Assembly (NCBI RefSeq): GCF_015864945.1
Contig: NZ_JADYWF010000001.1
Location: forward strand, 496,378 to 560,377
Length of the DNA stretch: 64,000 bases
Direction: 5' to 3'
Origin: Salinibacterium sp. NG253
Lineage (GTDB): Bacteria > Actinomycetota > Actinomycetes > Actinomycetales > Microbacteriaceae
The notes under the pieces are model-generated. The model was not told where the DNA came from. It was given only the letters and a program-made list of their open reading frames with translations, and did not search any database. A program made the translations under genes and the position numbers. Positions 18,575-26,478 of this stretch are shown here, one piece after another. How positions within the stretch are numbered: the stretch's first letter is position 1; each line of letters begins with the position of its first letter.

Positions 18575-20047
18575 TTAGTCAGCCGGAACGCCGAGCACTC
18601 GTAGCAGTGCAGCCGCCTTCAACTTGACCTCGGCCAGCTCCTCCGCTGGCACCGAGAGAGCCGTGATGCCACCGCCGGCGCCGATCGTGGAACCCCGGGC
18701 ATCCATCACGATGGAACGGATGACCATAGCAAGGTCAACGGAACCGTCAAGCCCCACGTACCCGAATACGCCCGAGTAGATGCCGCGCGGGGCACGCTCA
18801 AGAGAATCGAGAATGAGCGTCGCCGAATGTTTGGGCGCTCCCGTCATCGATCCAGCCGGAAACGACGCCTTGATGGCATCGACAGCGCTCACCTCAGGCC
18901 GCAATTGACCCCGAATGGTGCTCACCAGCTGGTGCACGGTCGCATAACTTTCTACGTCGAACAGCTTCGGCACCGTCACCGAGCCGACCTCGCAGACGCG
19001 TCCGAGGTCGTTGCGCATGAGATCAACAATCATGAGGTTTTCGGCGCGCTCTTTGTCACTCGCGAGTAGTTCGGCGGCGAGCCGGTCGTCGTCATTCTGG
19101 TCGGCGCCGCGGCCGCGCGTGCCCTTAATCGGCTTGGTCTCGATCAGTCCGCTCGGGTCGATGGAGAGAAACTGTTCGGGAGTGGAACTCAGCAGCGCGG
19201 TCTCTCCCACGCGCATGAATCCACCGTGATGGCTCGGGTTCGCGGCACGAAGTGCCAGATAGGTAGCGACAGGATCAGCGACCTCATCGACATGCACACT
19301 CGTCGTGAGGCACAACTGGTAGGCATCGCCCTCAGTTATTGCGCTCTGGCAGGCTGCGATCATGGCGAGATAGTCAGCGTCGGAATCGCGCCAGATGGCG
19401 CTCGGCGGCGGCGGTGTCGCGGAGCGTGGTGAGTGTGCCTGCGGTTGCGCTGCAGTTGCTGGCGGTGCTTGCGCTGCGGTTGCAGGCGGTGCTTGCGCGG
19501 CGGTTGCGGGCTGCGACTGCGGTTCCTGCGCCGCCGGCACCGCGGGATAGCGTGCTTCAACCGCCGCGGCAACAAGCGCCGCCATGTCATCGCGCCACTG
19601 CGCGAGCTCTGCCGTCCAGCTCTCGCCGAGAGCGAGCAGGCTGAGCGACTGAGAGGTGTGGTCGAATACCAGAGCGCGGTCTACCCACAGCCAGGCGGCA
19701 TCCGGGGTCTCGGCCGGTTTAGTGATGGGAACCCCGAGCGATTCGCCCCGCAGTTCGTAGCCGAGCCAGCCAACCCAGCCGAGGCAGAAGCCCTCTGGCG
19801 CGCCGGACACATCGACGTCGGGCACGGCGAACTCGCGCCGCATCCAGTCGAAAACGGGTTCCGTGAGGTCAGTGCTGAGCACGGCGCGCTGCGAGAGCGC
19901 AAGGTAGCTGCGCCCGGTCGTCGCGCTCACTCCGCTGTCGAGCCAGATCGCGCCTGCCGCACTATCGGCACTGTTCAGGAGTTCGCTAAACACCGCCGCG
20001 GGGTCGACCCAGCGCGGCAGGTCAGCAATGAGAACGCGAGAGCGCAT
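18575..20047 (-). CDS. pabB: Aminodeoxychorismate synthase component I (PabB)
   Basis: Converts chorismate plus ammonia to 4-amino-4-deoxychorismate for folate. The chorismate-binding half shows PIKGTRGRG, ENLMIVDLMRNDLGRV and ASFPAGSMTGAPK. The Lys in PIKGT marks PabB; anthranilate synthase TrpE has Ala at this place. The 490 aa protein carries between its N- and C-terminal domains a Pro/Ala/Gln linker (about residues 170-220) with repeats of AQAPPATA. Start ATG at 20047 is six bases after TAGGCT, so leaderless expression is likely. A PabA glutaminase is not in the window. Confidence 0.9.
   Translation of the reverse strand: MRSRVLIADLPRWVDPAAVFSELLNSADSAAGAIWLDSGVSATTGRSYLALSQRAVLSTDLTEPVFDWMRREFAVPDVDVSGAPEGFCLGWVGWLGYELRGESLGVPITKPAETPDAAWLWVDRALVFDHTSQSLSLLALGESWTAELAQWRDDMAALVAAAVEARYPAVPAAQEPQSQPATAAQAPPATAAQAPPATAAQPQAHSPRSATPPPPSAIWRDSDADYLAMIAACQSAITEGDAYQLCLTTSVHVDEVADPVATYLALRAANPSHHGGFMRVGETALLSSTPEQFLSIDPSGLIETKPIKGTRGRGADQNDDDRLAAELLASDKERAENLMIVDLMRNDLGRVCEVGSVTVPKLFDVESYATVHQLVSTIRGQLRPEVSAVDAIKASFPAGSMTGAPKHSATLILDSLERAPRGIYSGVFGYVGLDGSVDLAMVIRSIVMDARGSTIGAGGGITALSVPAEELAEVKLKAAALLRVLGVPAD
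19455..19507. repeat. 24-bp tandem repeat in the pabB linker
   Basis: Two near-identical 24-bp units (19455-19478, 19479-19502) plus a partial third copy, encoding the eight-residue AQAPPATA repeat in the interdomain linker. In-frame, so copy-number change would alter linker length only. Confidence 0.7.
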
Positions 20048-20059
20048 AACCTAAGCCTA
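20047..20059. promoter_or_regulatory. Face-to-face leaderless promoters of pabB and the aminotransferase gene
   Basis: Only 11 bases (20048-20058) separate two divergent start codons. On the plus strand TAACCT (20047-20052) lies six bases before the ATG at 20059; on the minus strand TAGGCT (20059-20054) lies six bases before the ATG at 20047. The two -10 boxes interlock, so each overlaps the other gene's start codon. Confidence 0.72.
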
Positions 20060-20823
20060 TGAGTGCGGACGCAATTTACCGGTGGCAGAACGACCAACTC
20101 CTCGAAGTTTCCCCCGACGACGTGCCCGAAACCCCCATGACAGTCGCCGATTCGTGGCTCGTCGACTCCGGCAAGGTGCTTGCCCTCAATCTTCACCAGC
20201 AACGATTCTTGGATGCCGTCCCCGCTGCCCAGCACGAAACTGCTGAAAAATTCTTCACGGCTGCGATCGCGGCCCTCCCCCGCGCTGGCGCCTGGTTTCC
20301 GCGCGTCGAGCTTCGCGGAGCCGAGTTCCTTCTGCGCTTGCGCGCCAACCCCGAGTTGCGCCGCTCAGCGAAGGTGATCAGCTTCACGGGGGAGGATCCT
20401 CGGAGCCAGCCCAGCGTCAAAGGGCCAGACATTGCCGCCCTCGGGGCTTTGCAGGTTGGCGCTCGCGCTCACGGCGCCGACGAAGCGATCATTCTCACCA
20501 ACGAAGGCTTCGTCATCGAGGGCGCGTACAGTGCGATTCTGTGGTGGCGCGGCGAAATTCTCTGCGGTCCCCCGACGGAGTTCGCACGCGTTGACAGCGT
20601 GACCGCCCGCAGCGTGCTCACGCTGGCGCGGGCGCTCGGGCTCGACACCCACGAAGAAGCCGTGACCCCGGCCGAACTCGCCGAAACCGAAGTATGGGTA
20701 GTGAATGCTCTGCACGGCATCCGTATCGTCTCCGAGTGGGTTGAGGGGCCGGCTGTTGCGGAGAAACCGGGCCGTCTCACGCAGTGGCGCACCCGGCTCG
20801 GAGCACTCGCTCGCACCATATAG
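20059..20823 (+). CDS. pabC: Aminotransferase class IV (4-amino-4-deoxychorismate lyase-like)
   Basis: A 254 aa PLP enzyme of fold type IV. The putative Schiff-base Lys is in SVKGPDIAALGALQ (around residue 120), and the cofactor/substrate signature ADEAIILTNEGFVIEGAYSAIL, shown in part as NEGFVIEGAYSAI, follows. The divergent pabB neighbour makes PabC (release of p-aminobenzoate with pyruvate) the most likely role; branched-chain or D-amino acid aminotransferases are alternatives within this fold. No Shine-Dalgarno; TAACCT is six bases before the ATG. Confidence 0.8.
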   Translation: MSADAIYRWQNDQLLEVSPDDVPETPMTVADSWLVDSGKVLALNLHQQRFLDAVPAAQHETAEKFFTAAIAALPRAGAWFPRVELRGAEFLLRLRANPELRRSAKVISFTGEDPRSQPSVKGPDIAALGALQVGARAHGADEAIILTNEGFVIEGAYSAILWWRGEILCGPPTEFARVDSVTARSVLTLARALGLDTHEEAVTPAELAETEVWVVNALHGIRIVSEWVEGPAVAEKPGRLTQWRTRLGALARTI

Positions 20824-20860
20824 CCAGTCTGCTTTCGGCTTGGCTCGCTAGGCTGATTCT

Positions 20861-21577
20861 GTGGATCCCGCTGACCTTGCCCTCAATACCGCAGCCGCCG
20901 CTGCCGGCGTTGATATCGGCCAATGGGTCAACGATGCGCTGAGCTACATTCTTGACACCGTGCAGTCGGTTGATCCGGTACTGCGCACCATTTTGGCGGG
21001 CGTCGCGATCATGCTCGAGACCTCGATCTTGGTTGGGCTGCTCGTGCCAGGCGACACTGTGGTCTTAGTCGCCAGCTCAGCAGTGGGCAGCGTTCTCGAG
21101 GGTGGCATCCTCATCGCCGTCGTTATCGTTGGCGCCCTCATCGGTGAGAGCGTCGGGTTCGCGCTTGGGCGCTTCTTCGGCCCGAAGATCAGGCACTCGA
21201 AGCTCGGCAAGCGCATTGGCGAGCAGCACTGGGTTCAGGCCGAACGCTATCTTGGTCGCCGCGGCGGCATCGCGGTATTCATCTCCCGCTTTCTGCCCGT
21301 GCTGCACTCGTTGATTCCGGTAACGGTCGGTATGAGCACCATGCGTTACCGCACCTTCATGGCGTGGACCGTTCCCGCCACCAGCATCTGGTCAATCGGC
21401 TATGTCTCCGTCGGCGCGCTCACTGCGGGAAGCTTTCGTGAACTCCTCGATCAGTTGCATTACGCGGGCTACATCTTCGTCGCCGTAGTGGCGGCGCTTG
21501 CCATCATCGCGTTTGTTGCCAAGAAACTATTGCACCGCTCTCAGCAGCGCCATATGGAACATCACGACAGCGAATAA
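20861..21577 (+). CDS. DedA family membrane protein
   Basis: A 238 aa DedA/SNARE-associated (VTT domain) protein; family members are lipid (undecaprenyl phosphate or phosphatidylethanolamine) flippases. Seen are the first re-entrant region ILVGLLVPGDTVVLVASS, GALIGESVGFALGRFFG, and the conserved FISRFLPVLHSLIPVTVGMS, plus four to five hydrophobic helices. The Glu/Asp and Arg residues of the DedA signature are in place. The GTG start is six bases after TAGGCT (20849-20854), so it is probably leaderless. The His/Glu-rich tail HRSQQRHMEHHDSE is unremarkable for the family. Confidence 0.9.
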   Translation: MDPADLALNTAAAAAGVDIGQWVNDALSYILDTVQSVDPVLRTILAGVAIMLETSILVGLLVPGDTVVLVASSAVGSVLEGGILIAVVIVGALIGESVGFALGRFFGPKIRHSKLGKRIGEQHWVQAERYLGRRGGIAVFISRFLPVLHSLIPVTVGMSTMRYRTFMAWTVPATSIWSIGYVSVGALTAGSFRELLDQLHYAGYIFVAVVAALAIIAFVAKKLLHRSQQRHMEHHDSE

Positions 21578-21587
21578 ACGTTAACGG

Positions 21588-21621
21588 CTGAGGGGCGGAT
21601 GCTCGTGCATCCGCCCCTCAG
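21588..21621. terminator. Strong hairpin between convergent dedA and opuC-type operons
   Basis: Perfect 15-bp stem CTGAGGGGCGGATGC with a 4-base loop TCGT (right arm 21607-21621). No T-run on either side, but it is placed between two converging gene ends and can serve both strands. Confidence 0.7.
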
Positions 21622-21678
21622 TGCTGGACTAGTCAGCAGTGCTGAACTACCCAGCCAGGTGTTGTTACTGAGCCAGTG

Positions 21679-22590
21679 TTAGCTGAGGCCGTTTTCGCTC
21701 AACCACACGCTGGCGATGTCGTCAGACGACATCTTGTCAACGGTGCTCTGAACGTTGAGGGCTACGAGGCCTTCGGGCGTGAGCTTGGCGCTCACAGCGT
21801 TGAGCACGTCAGCAACAGAGTCAGCGATATCTGCGTTTACCAGCGGAACAACGTTGGATGCCAAGAAGAGCCCCTCAGGGTCAGTCAGGCTCACGAGGTT
21901 CTCGGTCTGGATGCGCGGGTCGGCGCTGTAGACGTTCGCGATGTTGATTGTTCCCGCTACGAGAGCGTCAACGGTCGTGTCGCCGGTCGCGGTGAAGCTG
22001 ACGGTTGCACCGTAAGTCTCTTCAAGACCGGCGGGGCCGTAGGGACGCTCTTCGAGTTCAGCGTTGCCGCCGAGCTTGAGGTCGCTCACGCCAGCCAGGT
22101 CCGCGAGCGTGACAAGCGAGTTCTCTGCGGCGAAGTCAGCAGTCACGTTGTAGGAGTCCTGATCGGTGGCAGATGCCTGATCGAGAACGGTGAGACCCTC
22201 AGGAAGTGCGTCAGCGAGCTCTGCATAGACCTCGTCTGAAGCGGTAGCCGTGGTGTCGGCGCTGTAGAACTGGAGAAGGTTTCCCGTGTACTCGGGCATG
22301 ATGTCTACTTCGCCGCTTTCAAGAGCAGGAAGGTAGGCGTCGCGCTGACCGATCTGGAACTGACGCTCCACATCAAAGCCAGCGTTTTCGAGTGCCTGCG
22401 AGTAGATTTCCGCAATGATTTCGTTGGAGTAATAAGCCTGCGATCCTACGACGATGGTGTCGCTAGAGGCGTTGTCATCACTCGATCCAGTGTCCAGGGG
22501 ATCACTAGTTGCACACCCTGACAGGGCAATTGCAACCCCGACCGCGGCGGCGCCAAGCGCGAGCCGGCCTTTGTTCTTAGCTGTGAACAT
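21679..22590 (-). CDS. Glycine betaine/osmoprotectant ABC transporter substrate-binding lipoprotein (OpuC type)
   Basis: A 303 aa lipoprotein: signal peptide with lipobox LSGC near residue 26, then an OpuAC/ProX-type domain beginning TIVVGSQAYYSNEIIAEIYS and containing GEVDIMPEYTGNLLQFY, the hallmark of OpuBC/OpuCC-type choline/betaine-binding proteins. Start ATG 22590 with GAGGA six bases upstream. It is the last gene of the operon ATPase-permease-permease-binding protein, two bases after the second permease. The exact substrate (betaine, carnitine, choline, ectoine) is not determinable by eye. Confidence 0.9.
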   Translation of the reverse strand: MFTAKNKGRLALGAAAVGVAIALSGCATSDPLDTGSSDDNASSDTIVVGSQAYYSNEIIAEIYSQALENAGFDVERQFQIGQRDAYLPALESGEVDIMPEYTGNLLQFYSADTTATASDEVYAELADALPEGLTVLDQASATDQDSYNVTADFAAENSLVTLADLAGVSDLKLGGNAELEERPYGPAGLEETYGATVSFTATGDTTVDALVAGTINIANVYSADPRIQTENLVSLTDPEGLFLASNVVPLVNADIADSVADVLNAVSAKLTPEGLVALNVQSTVDKMSSDDIASVWLSENGLS

Positions 22591-22592
22591 TT

Positions 22593-23345
22593 CTATCCTC
22601 TTCTTTCTTGGGCAACTTTTGCTGCCACCGGACGTCGTCGAGGTGACGACGTTCGGACATCTTTAGCACGCCCAGCCGAAACTCCGCGGGGAACCGCGAA
22701 TTGTTGCAGCAGAGCAAATATTCCATCGAGAGCGAGGGCGAGCGCCGCGATCAGCAGAGCGCTGCCGAGCATCTCGTCATAGCGCTGGAGGGGAAGGCCG
22801 CGGAAGATGTAAATTCCGAGACCACCAAGGCCGACGTAGGCCGCCAGAGTAGCGGTGGCGACGACTTGCAGCGTGGCCGCCCGCAACCCACCGATTAGCA
22901 GCGGAAGCCCCAGTGGCACTTCCACTTTCCACAGGATCTGCCACTCAGTCATACCGATTGCGCGGGCCGAATCGATTACTCGACGGTCGACAGCCTCGAT
23001 GCCCGCATAGGCACCAGCCAGAATCGACGGGATGGCGAGCAACACGAACGCGGTGACGGCGGCAATCTGCAGTTGAGTCTGGGCCACTCCGAAGAGGAGA
23101 ACCAGCAGCAGGATGAGGCCGAACGACGGCAGGGCGCGAGCCGCACCAGAAAGTCCGACAGCAAATTCGCGTCCCTTTCCGGTGTGCCCGATGTAGAACC
23201 CCAACGGCACTGCGATCAAGGCGGCGATCACTACCGAGAGGAAGGTGTAGAACAAGTGCTCTTCGACGCGCACGGGGATGGGATTATTACCGCCAAGACG
23301 TTCCGGCGAGAAGAGCCACTGAACTGCTTCTATGAGGAGGTTCAT
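22593..23345 (-). CDS. Osmoprotectant ABC transporter permease (OpuCB/OpuCD-like)
   Basis: A 250 aa inner-membrane permease with the BPD_transp_1 fold: about five to six helices and the EAA-like loop around GTQ-type AIGMTEWQILWKVEVPLGLP. N-terminal VEEHLFYTFLSVVIAALIAVPLGFYIG is typical of OpuC permeases. C-terminal tail is basic (RRRPVAAKVAQERRG). Overlaps the preceding permease by four bases (ATGA at 23342-23345), so the two are translated together and likely form a heterodimer. Confidence 0.9.
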   Translation of the reverse strand: MNLLIEAVQWLFSPERLGGNNPIPVRVEEHLFYTFLSVVIAALIAVPLGFYIGHTGKGREFAVGLSGAARALPSFGLILLLVLLFGVAQTQLQIAAVTAFVLLAIPSILAGAYAGIEAVDRRVIDSARAIGMTEWQILWKVEVPLGLPLLIGGLRAATLQVVATATLAAYVGLGGLGIYIFRGLPLQRYDEMLGSALLIAALALALDGIFALLQQFAVPRGVSAGRAKDVRTSSPRRRPVAAKVAQERRG

Positions 23346-24028
23346 ACAAGCTCACCTTCCCTCACGGGTTCAGCGACAGGTTTCTGCTTTTTCTTAGCAA
23401 CCGTCGCCCACGGCATGAGAAAACGCCCGAGGAGGACGAGGGCTCGGTCGATAAGCAGAGCAACCACCACAGTCATGACAACGCCGGAGAAAATCTCCTC
23501 GGTGATGCGACGCTGAAAACCGTTGGTGAAGAGATAACCGAGGCTCTCTACTCCGATCAGAATCCCGACCGTCACAAGGCTGACGGTGGAGACCGCTGCC
23601 ACGCGCAATCCGGCGAGCACGACGGGCCCAGCGAGCGGAAAGTCGACCGTCCAGAATCTGCGCCAGCCGCCAAAACCGACGGCGGTGGCAGATTGACGAA
23701 TTGCGGGATCAACGGAGGCGAGAGCATCCGCTACTGACCGCGCCATGATGGCCACCGCGTAGAGCGTGAGCGCAATCATGATGTTGTATTCGCTCAAGAA
23801 AGGAATTCCTAGCAGCGGTGGCAAAATCACGAAGAGCGCGAGCGAGGGAATCGTGTAGAGCAGCCCGGCAAGAGTCAGCAGGATGCCCCGAGTGAGCTTG
23901 AAGCGATATGCCAGCCACCCGAGGGGGATCGAAATGAGGAACCCAAGAACGATCGGCGGAATACTCAACCGAATGTGTTCAAGCGTGAGGCCCCAGATCA
24001 GATCAAGATTATTGATGATCCAGGTCAC
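23342..24028 (-). CDS. Osmoprotectant ABC transporter permease (OpuCB/OpuCD-like)
   Basis: A 228 aa permease of the same family as its downstream partner. It starts HIRLSIPPIVLGFLISIPLGW, a typical OpuC opening, and has the coupling loop AVGFGGWRRFWTVDFPLAGP. Overlaps the ATPase gene by four bases (24025-24028) and the next permease by four. Length without a fused binding domain separates it from OpuAB-type fusions. Confidence 0.9.
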   Translation of the reverse strand: MTWIINNLDLIWGLTLEHIRLSIPPIVLGFLISIPLGWLAYRFKLTRGILLTLAGLLYTIPSLALFVILPPLLGIPFLSEYNIMIALTLYAVAIMARSVADALASVDPAIRQSATAVGFGGWRRFWTVDFPLAGPVVLAGLRVAAVSTVSLVTVGILIGVESLGYLFTNGFQRRITEEIFSGVVMTVVVALLIDRALVLLGRFLMPWATVAKKKQKPVAEPVREGELV

Positions 24029-24852
24029 GCTAGTTCTGACCCTCCTACAAGAACGCCGGCGCCGCGGCCTTCACTGTCGACGAGAATTGTTCCGTTAGCG
24101 GTCTTTTTGAGCGTGAGCGCTCGCTTGCCACGGTCAGTCCCGATGAAATTGGCGACGAAGTCGCTGGCCGGTGCTGCCATGATCTCGGTCGGGCTGCCGA
24201 CCTGCGCGATCTTGGCACCTTTTTCGAGAATGACGACCTGATCGCCGAGCAAGAATGCTTCGTCGATGTCGTGGGTCACGAACACGATCGTCTTGTCGAG
24301 CTCATGCTGCAACCGAATGGTTTCTTGCTGCAACTCAGCGCGCACGATCGGGTCAACCGCACCGAAGGGCTCATCCATCAGCAGAATGTTGGGGTTGGCC
24401 GCAAGACCGCGCGCCACACCGACGCGTTGTTGCTGCCCGCCCGAAAGCTGGCTGGGGTAACGGTCGGCCAAAGAGCGGCTCAAACCGACAGTGTCGAGGA
24501 GCTCGAGCGCCTGCTCTCGTGCCTTCTTCTTGGGCACTCCGTTGAGCATCGGCACCGTGGTGACGTTGTCGATCACCTTGAAGTGCGGTAAGAGCCCGGA
24601 GTTCTGCATGACGTAGCCAATGCTGCGCCGGAGAGCGACCGGTTCTTTGCTCATGATGCTAACGCCATCGATTTCGATGTCGCCATCCGTGGGATCAACC
24701 ATGCGGTTGATCATTCTCAACAGCGTTGTTTTGCCGCTGCCGGACGAGCCGACGAAGACCGTAATCTTGCGTGATGGAATCACGAGATTAAAGTCTTCTA
24801 CGGCCACGGTCCCGTCGGGGAAACGCTTGGTTACTGCTCGAAATTCAATCAT
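24025..24852 (-). CDS. Osmoprotectant ABC transporter ATP-binding protein (OpuCA/ProV-like)
   Basis: A 275 aa ABC ATPase: Walker A GSSGSGKTT, Q-loop VMQNSGLLPH, signature LSGGQQQRVGVARGL, Walker B ILLMDEPFGAVDP, H-loop VTHDIDEAF. It matches OpuCA/ProV in the core but is shorter than OpuCA because the C-terminal tandem CBS domains, which sense ionic strength, are missing; the tail is only about 35 residues. First gene of the four-gene operon. The gap to tetR (129 bases) must hold its promoter. Confidence 0.9.
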   Translation of the reverse strand: MIEFRAVTKRFPDGTVAVEDFNLVIPSRKITVFVGSSGSGKTTLLRMINRMVDPTDGDIEIDGVSIMSKEPVALRRSIGYVMQNSGLLPHFKVIDNVTTVPMLNGVPKKKAREQALELLDTVGLSRSLADRYPSQLSGGQQQRVGVARGLAANPNILLMDEPFGAVDPIVRAELQQETIRLQHELDKTIVFVTHDIDEAFLLGDQVVILEKGAKIAQVGSPTEIMAAPASDFVANFIGTDRGKRALTLKKTANGTILVDSEGRGAGVLVGGSELA

Positions 24853-24981
24853 AATTTCGGCTCATTCCTCGCGCCTCTACGCGGATCGACACTTGCCAGC
24901 ACTATTAGCTAAACAGTATTCGAAGCCGCTGTCATTCCCGATTGGGCATAACTAAGGCAAATTCGCATAAAGCGAACGCAA

Positions 24982-25632
24982 CTACCAGCCGATGTTCTCC
25001 GCGATGAAGCCGCGAACATACGACGTGCTCACCGTGATGAACTCATCATCGCCCTGCGGGTTCATCAAGAATGCGCGCGCTACGAGGGCGTCGCTCATCT
25101 CGAGAGCCGCTTCAAGCGTGAAGCGCGTTGCCGCGGAGTTCTCGACGCCAAAACGAGCAGACAATGCTTCAACGATGCGCTCAGCAACCAGCGACTTGTG
25201 CGTGCGGCCGTTCGGCAGCGGGCGCAGGTCGAGCTGGTCTCCTACGCGCAATCCGCGGAAACCTGGTTCGGTGCGGTACGTGTAAATAACGGATTCGAAC
25301 GCCGTGCCCAGCGCTGCACGCCAATCAGCGTGTGCCGGGTCGTTGATCGCATCCGTAATTCGAGTCATCACGCGCTCAAAGTTGCGCGATCCCAAAGCCT
25401 GCAGCAATACGATGCGGTCGGGGAAGTAGCGGTAAACAGTGCCGATCGACGCTCCCGCGCGCTCGGCAACCATAGCGGTGGTGAGTCGCTCAATGCCGAC
25501 CTCGTCGACGATGGATGCTGCTGCATCAAGTAGTGCGGTTAGTCGAGCTGTGCTGCGTGCTTGCACTGGCTCGTTGCGTAGCGAGACTGCTGGTTCAGTC
25601 ACGATCTCAATGGTGGTTGTTTGTGCGGACAC
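24982..25632 (-). CDS. TetR family transcriptional regulator
   Basis: A 216 aa regulator with a TetR_N domain at about residues 28-75: TTAMVAERAGASIGTVYRYFPDR is the helix-turn-helix, shown within limits as ERAGASIGTVYRYF. The C-terminal ligand domain has no recognisable specificity. Start GTG at 25632 has AAGGGGG upstream. A perfect 16-bp palindrome lies at 25670-25685, over the -35/spacer of its likely promoter (-10 TAGGAT near 25657), pointing to autorepression. Targets could also include the downstream-reading SRAP gene at 25736 or the transporter operon on its other side. Confidence 0.9.
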   Translation of the reverse strand: MSAQTTTIEIVTEPAVSLRNEPVQARSTARLTALLDAAASIVDEVGIERLTTAMVAERAGASIGTVYRYFPDRIVLLQALGSRNFERVMTRITDAINDPAHADWRAALGTAFESVIYTYRTEPGFRGLRVGDQLDLRPLPNGRTHKSLVAERIVEALSARFGVENSAATRFTLEAALEMSDALVARAFLMNPQGDDEFITVSTSYVRGFIAENIGW

Positions 25633-25669
25633 AATGGCCCCCTTCTCGGTGTCTGATCAATCCTAACCT

Positions 25670-25685
25670 TTAGAACGATTGTTCT
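25670..25685. promoter_or_regulatory. Palindromic operator between tetR and the SRAP gene
   Basis: TAGAAC-GATT-GTTCTA, a perfect 6-4-6 inverted repeat. It is 38 bases upstream of the tetR start and 50 bases upstream of the SRAP start, placed to control one or both divergent genes. The half-site AGAAC/GTTCT resembles operators of several TetR proteins such as KstR, though with different spacing. Confidence 0.75.
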
Positions 25686-25735
25686 ACGTGGGGTAGAAGC
25701 TCACTTTTTCTGGCAAAGAGCCGTAAAATCCATAT

Positions 25736-26419
25736 ATGTGCGGTCGATTTGCTATGGACGACACGGTGAACCAGATGATCACCGAATTTGTTTCGGCGAC
25801 CGGTAGACCACCTGAAGAATGGCAGGCTGACTGGCTGGCCACCCCGATTGTGCGACCGACCGATCCGGTTCCCATCCTCCTCAAGACGGCGAGCGACCGT
25901 GACGACCCGGAGTCAGAAGTGATTGCCCGTGCAGCGCTCGCGCAGTGGTGGCTCACTCCCCCGTTCTCCCCCGTGCTGCGCGGAAAGTATCCGACCTTCA
26001 ACGCTCGCAGCGAAACAGTGACCGAGAAACCCACTTTTCGCTCGGCGGTGATCAGCCAGCGTGCCGTGCTGCCGGCGATCGGATACTTCGAAACCCAGAA
26101 GAGCGGGGCGAAGCCCGTTCCCTATTACATTGCGCCCCGCGAAGGACTCCTGTTTTTCGCGGGCCTTTACTCATGGTGGAAAGATCCCGCTGCTGACCCG
26201 AGCGACCCCGCGCGCTGGCACCTGACGACCACCATGTTGACCCAGGCTGCAACCGGCGCGTTGGCCGACATCCATGATCGGATGCCGGTCATCGTCGCCA
26301 AGGACGCCATCGACGAATGGATCGACCCCCACACCCGCGGCGACCGCTTATTGGTCGACGCGGTGGTTACCGCATCCGCAACGTTGAGTGAACAATTGCA
26401 CGCTGAGCCGCAGCATTAG
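25736..26419 (+). CDS. SOS response-associated peptidase family protein (SRAP, YedK/HMCES)
   Basis: SRAP proteins crosslink to abasic sites in single-stranded DNA through Cys2 and protect them. The 227 aa protein begins MCGRFAMDD, so Cys2 is exposed after Met removal; NARSETVTEKPTFRSAVISQ and LPAIGYFET carry the conserved Asn and Glu, and ADIHDRMPVIV the catalytic His. All active residues are present. The ATG has TAAAAT exactly six bases upstream and no ribosome site, so a leaderless transcript is likely, which also guarantees the strict MCGRF N-terminus. Confidence 0.95.
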   Translation: MCGRFAMDDTVNQMITEFVSATGRPPEEWQADWLATPIVRPTDPVPILLKTASDRDDPESEVIARAALAQWWLTPPFSPVLRGKYPTFNARSETVTEKPTFRSAVISQRAVLPAIGYFETQKSGAKPVPYYIAPREGLLFFAGLYSWWKDPAADPSDPARWHLTTTMLTQAATGALADIHDRMPVIVAKDAIDEWIDPHTRGDRLLVDAVVTASATLSEQLHAEPQH

Positions 26420-26478
26420 GCACCGCGCGAGAACTCGGGTGCACTCCGGATCCTCACGAGTGACCCTAGGCTGGACTA

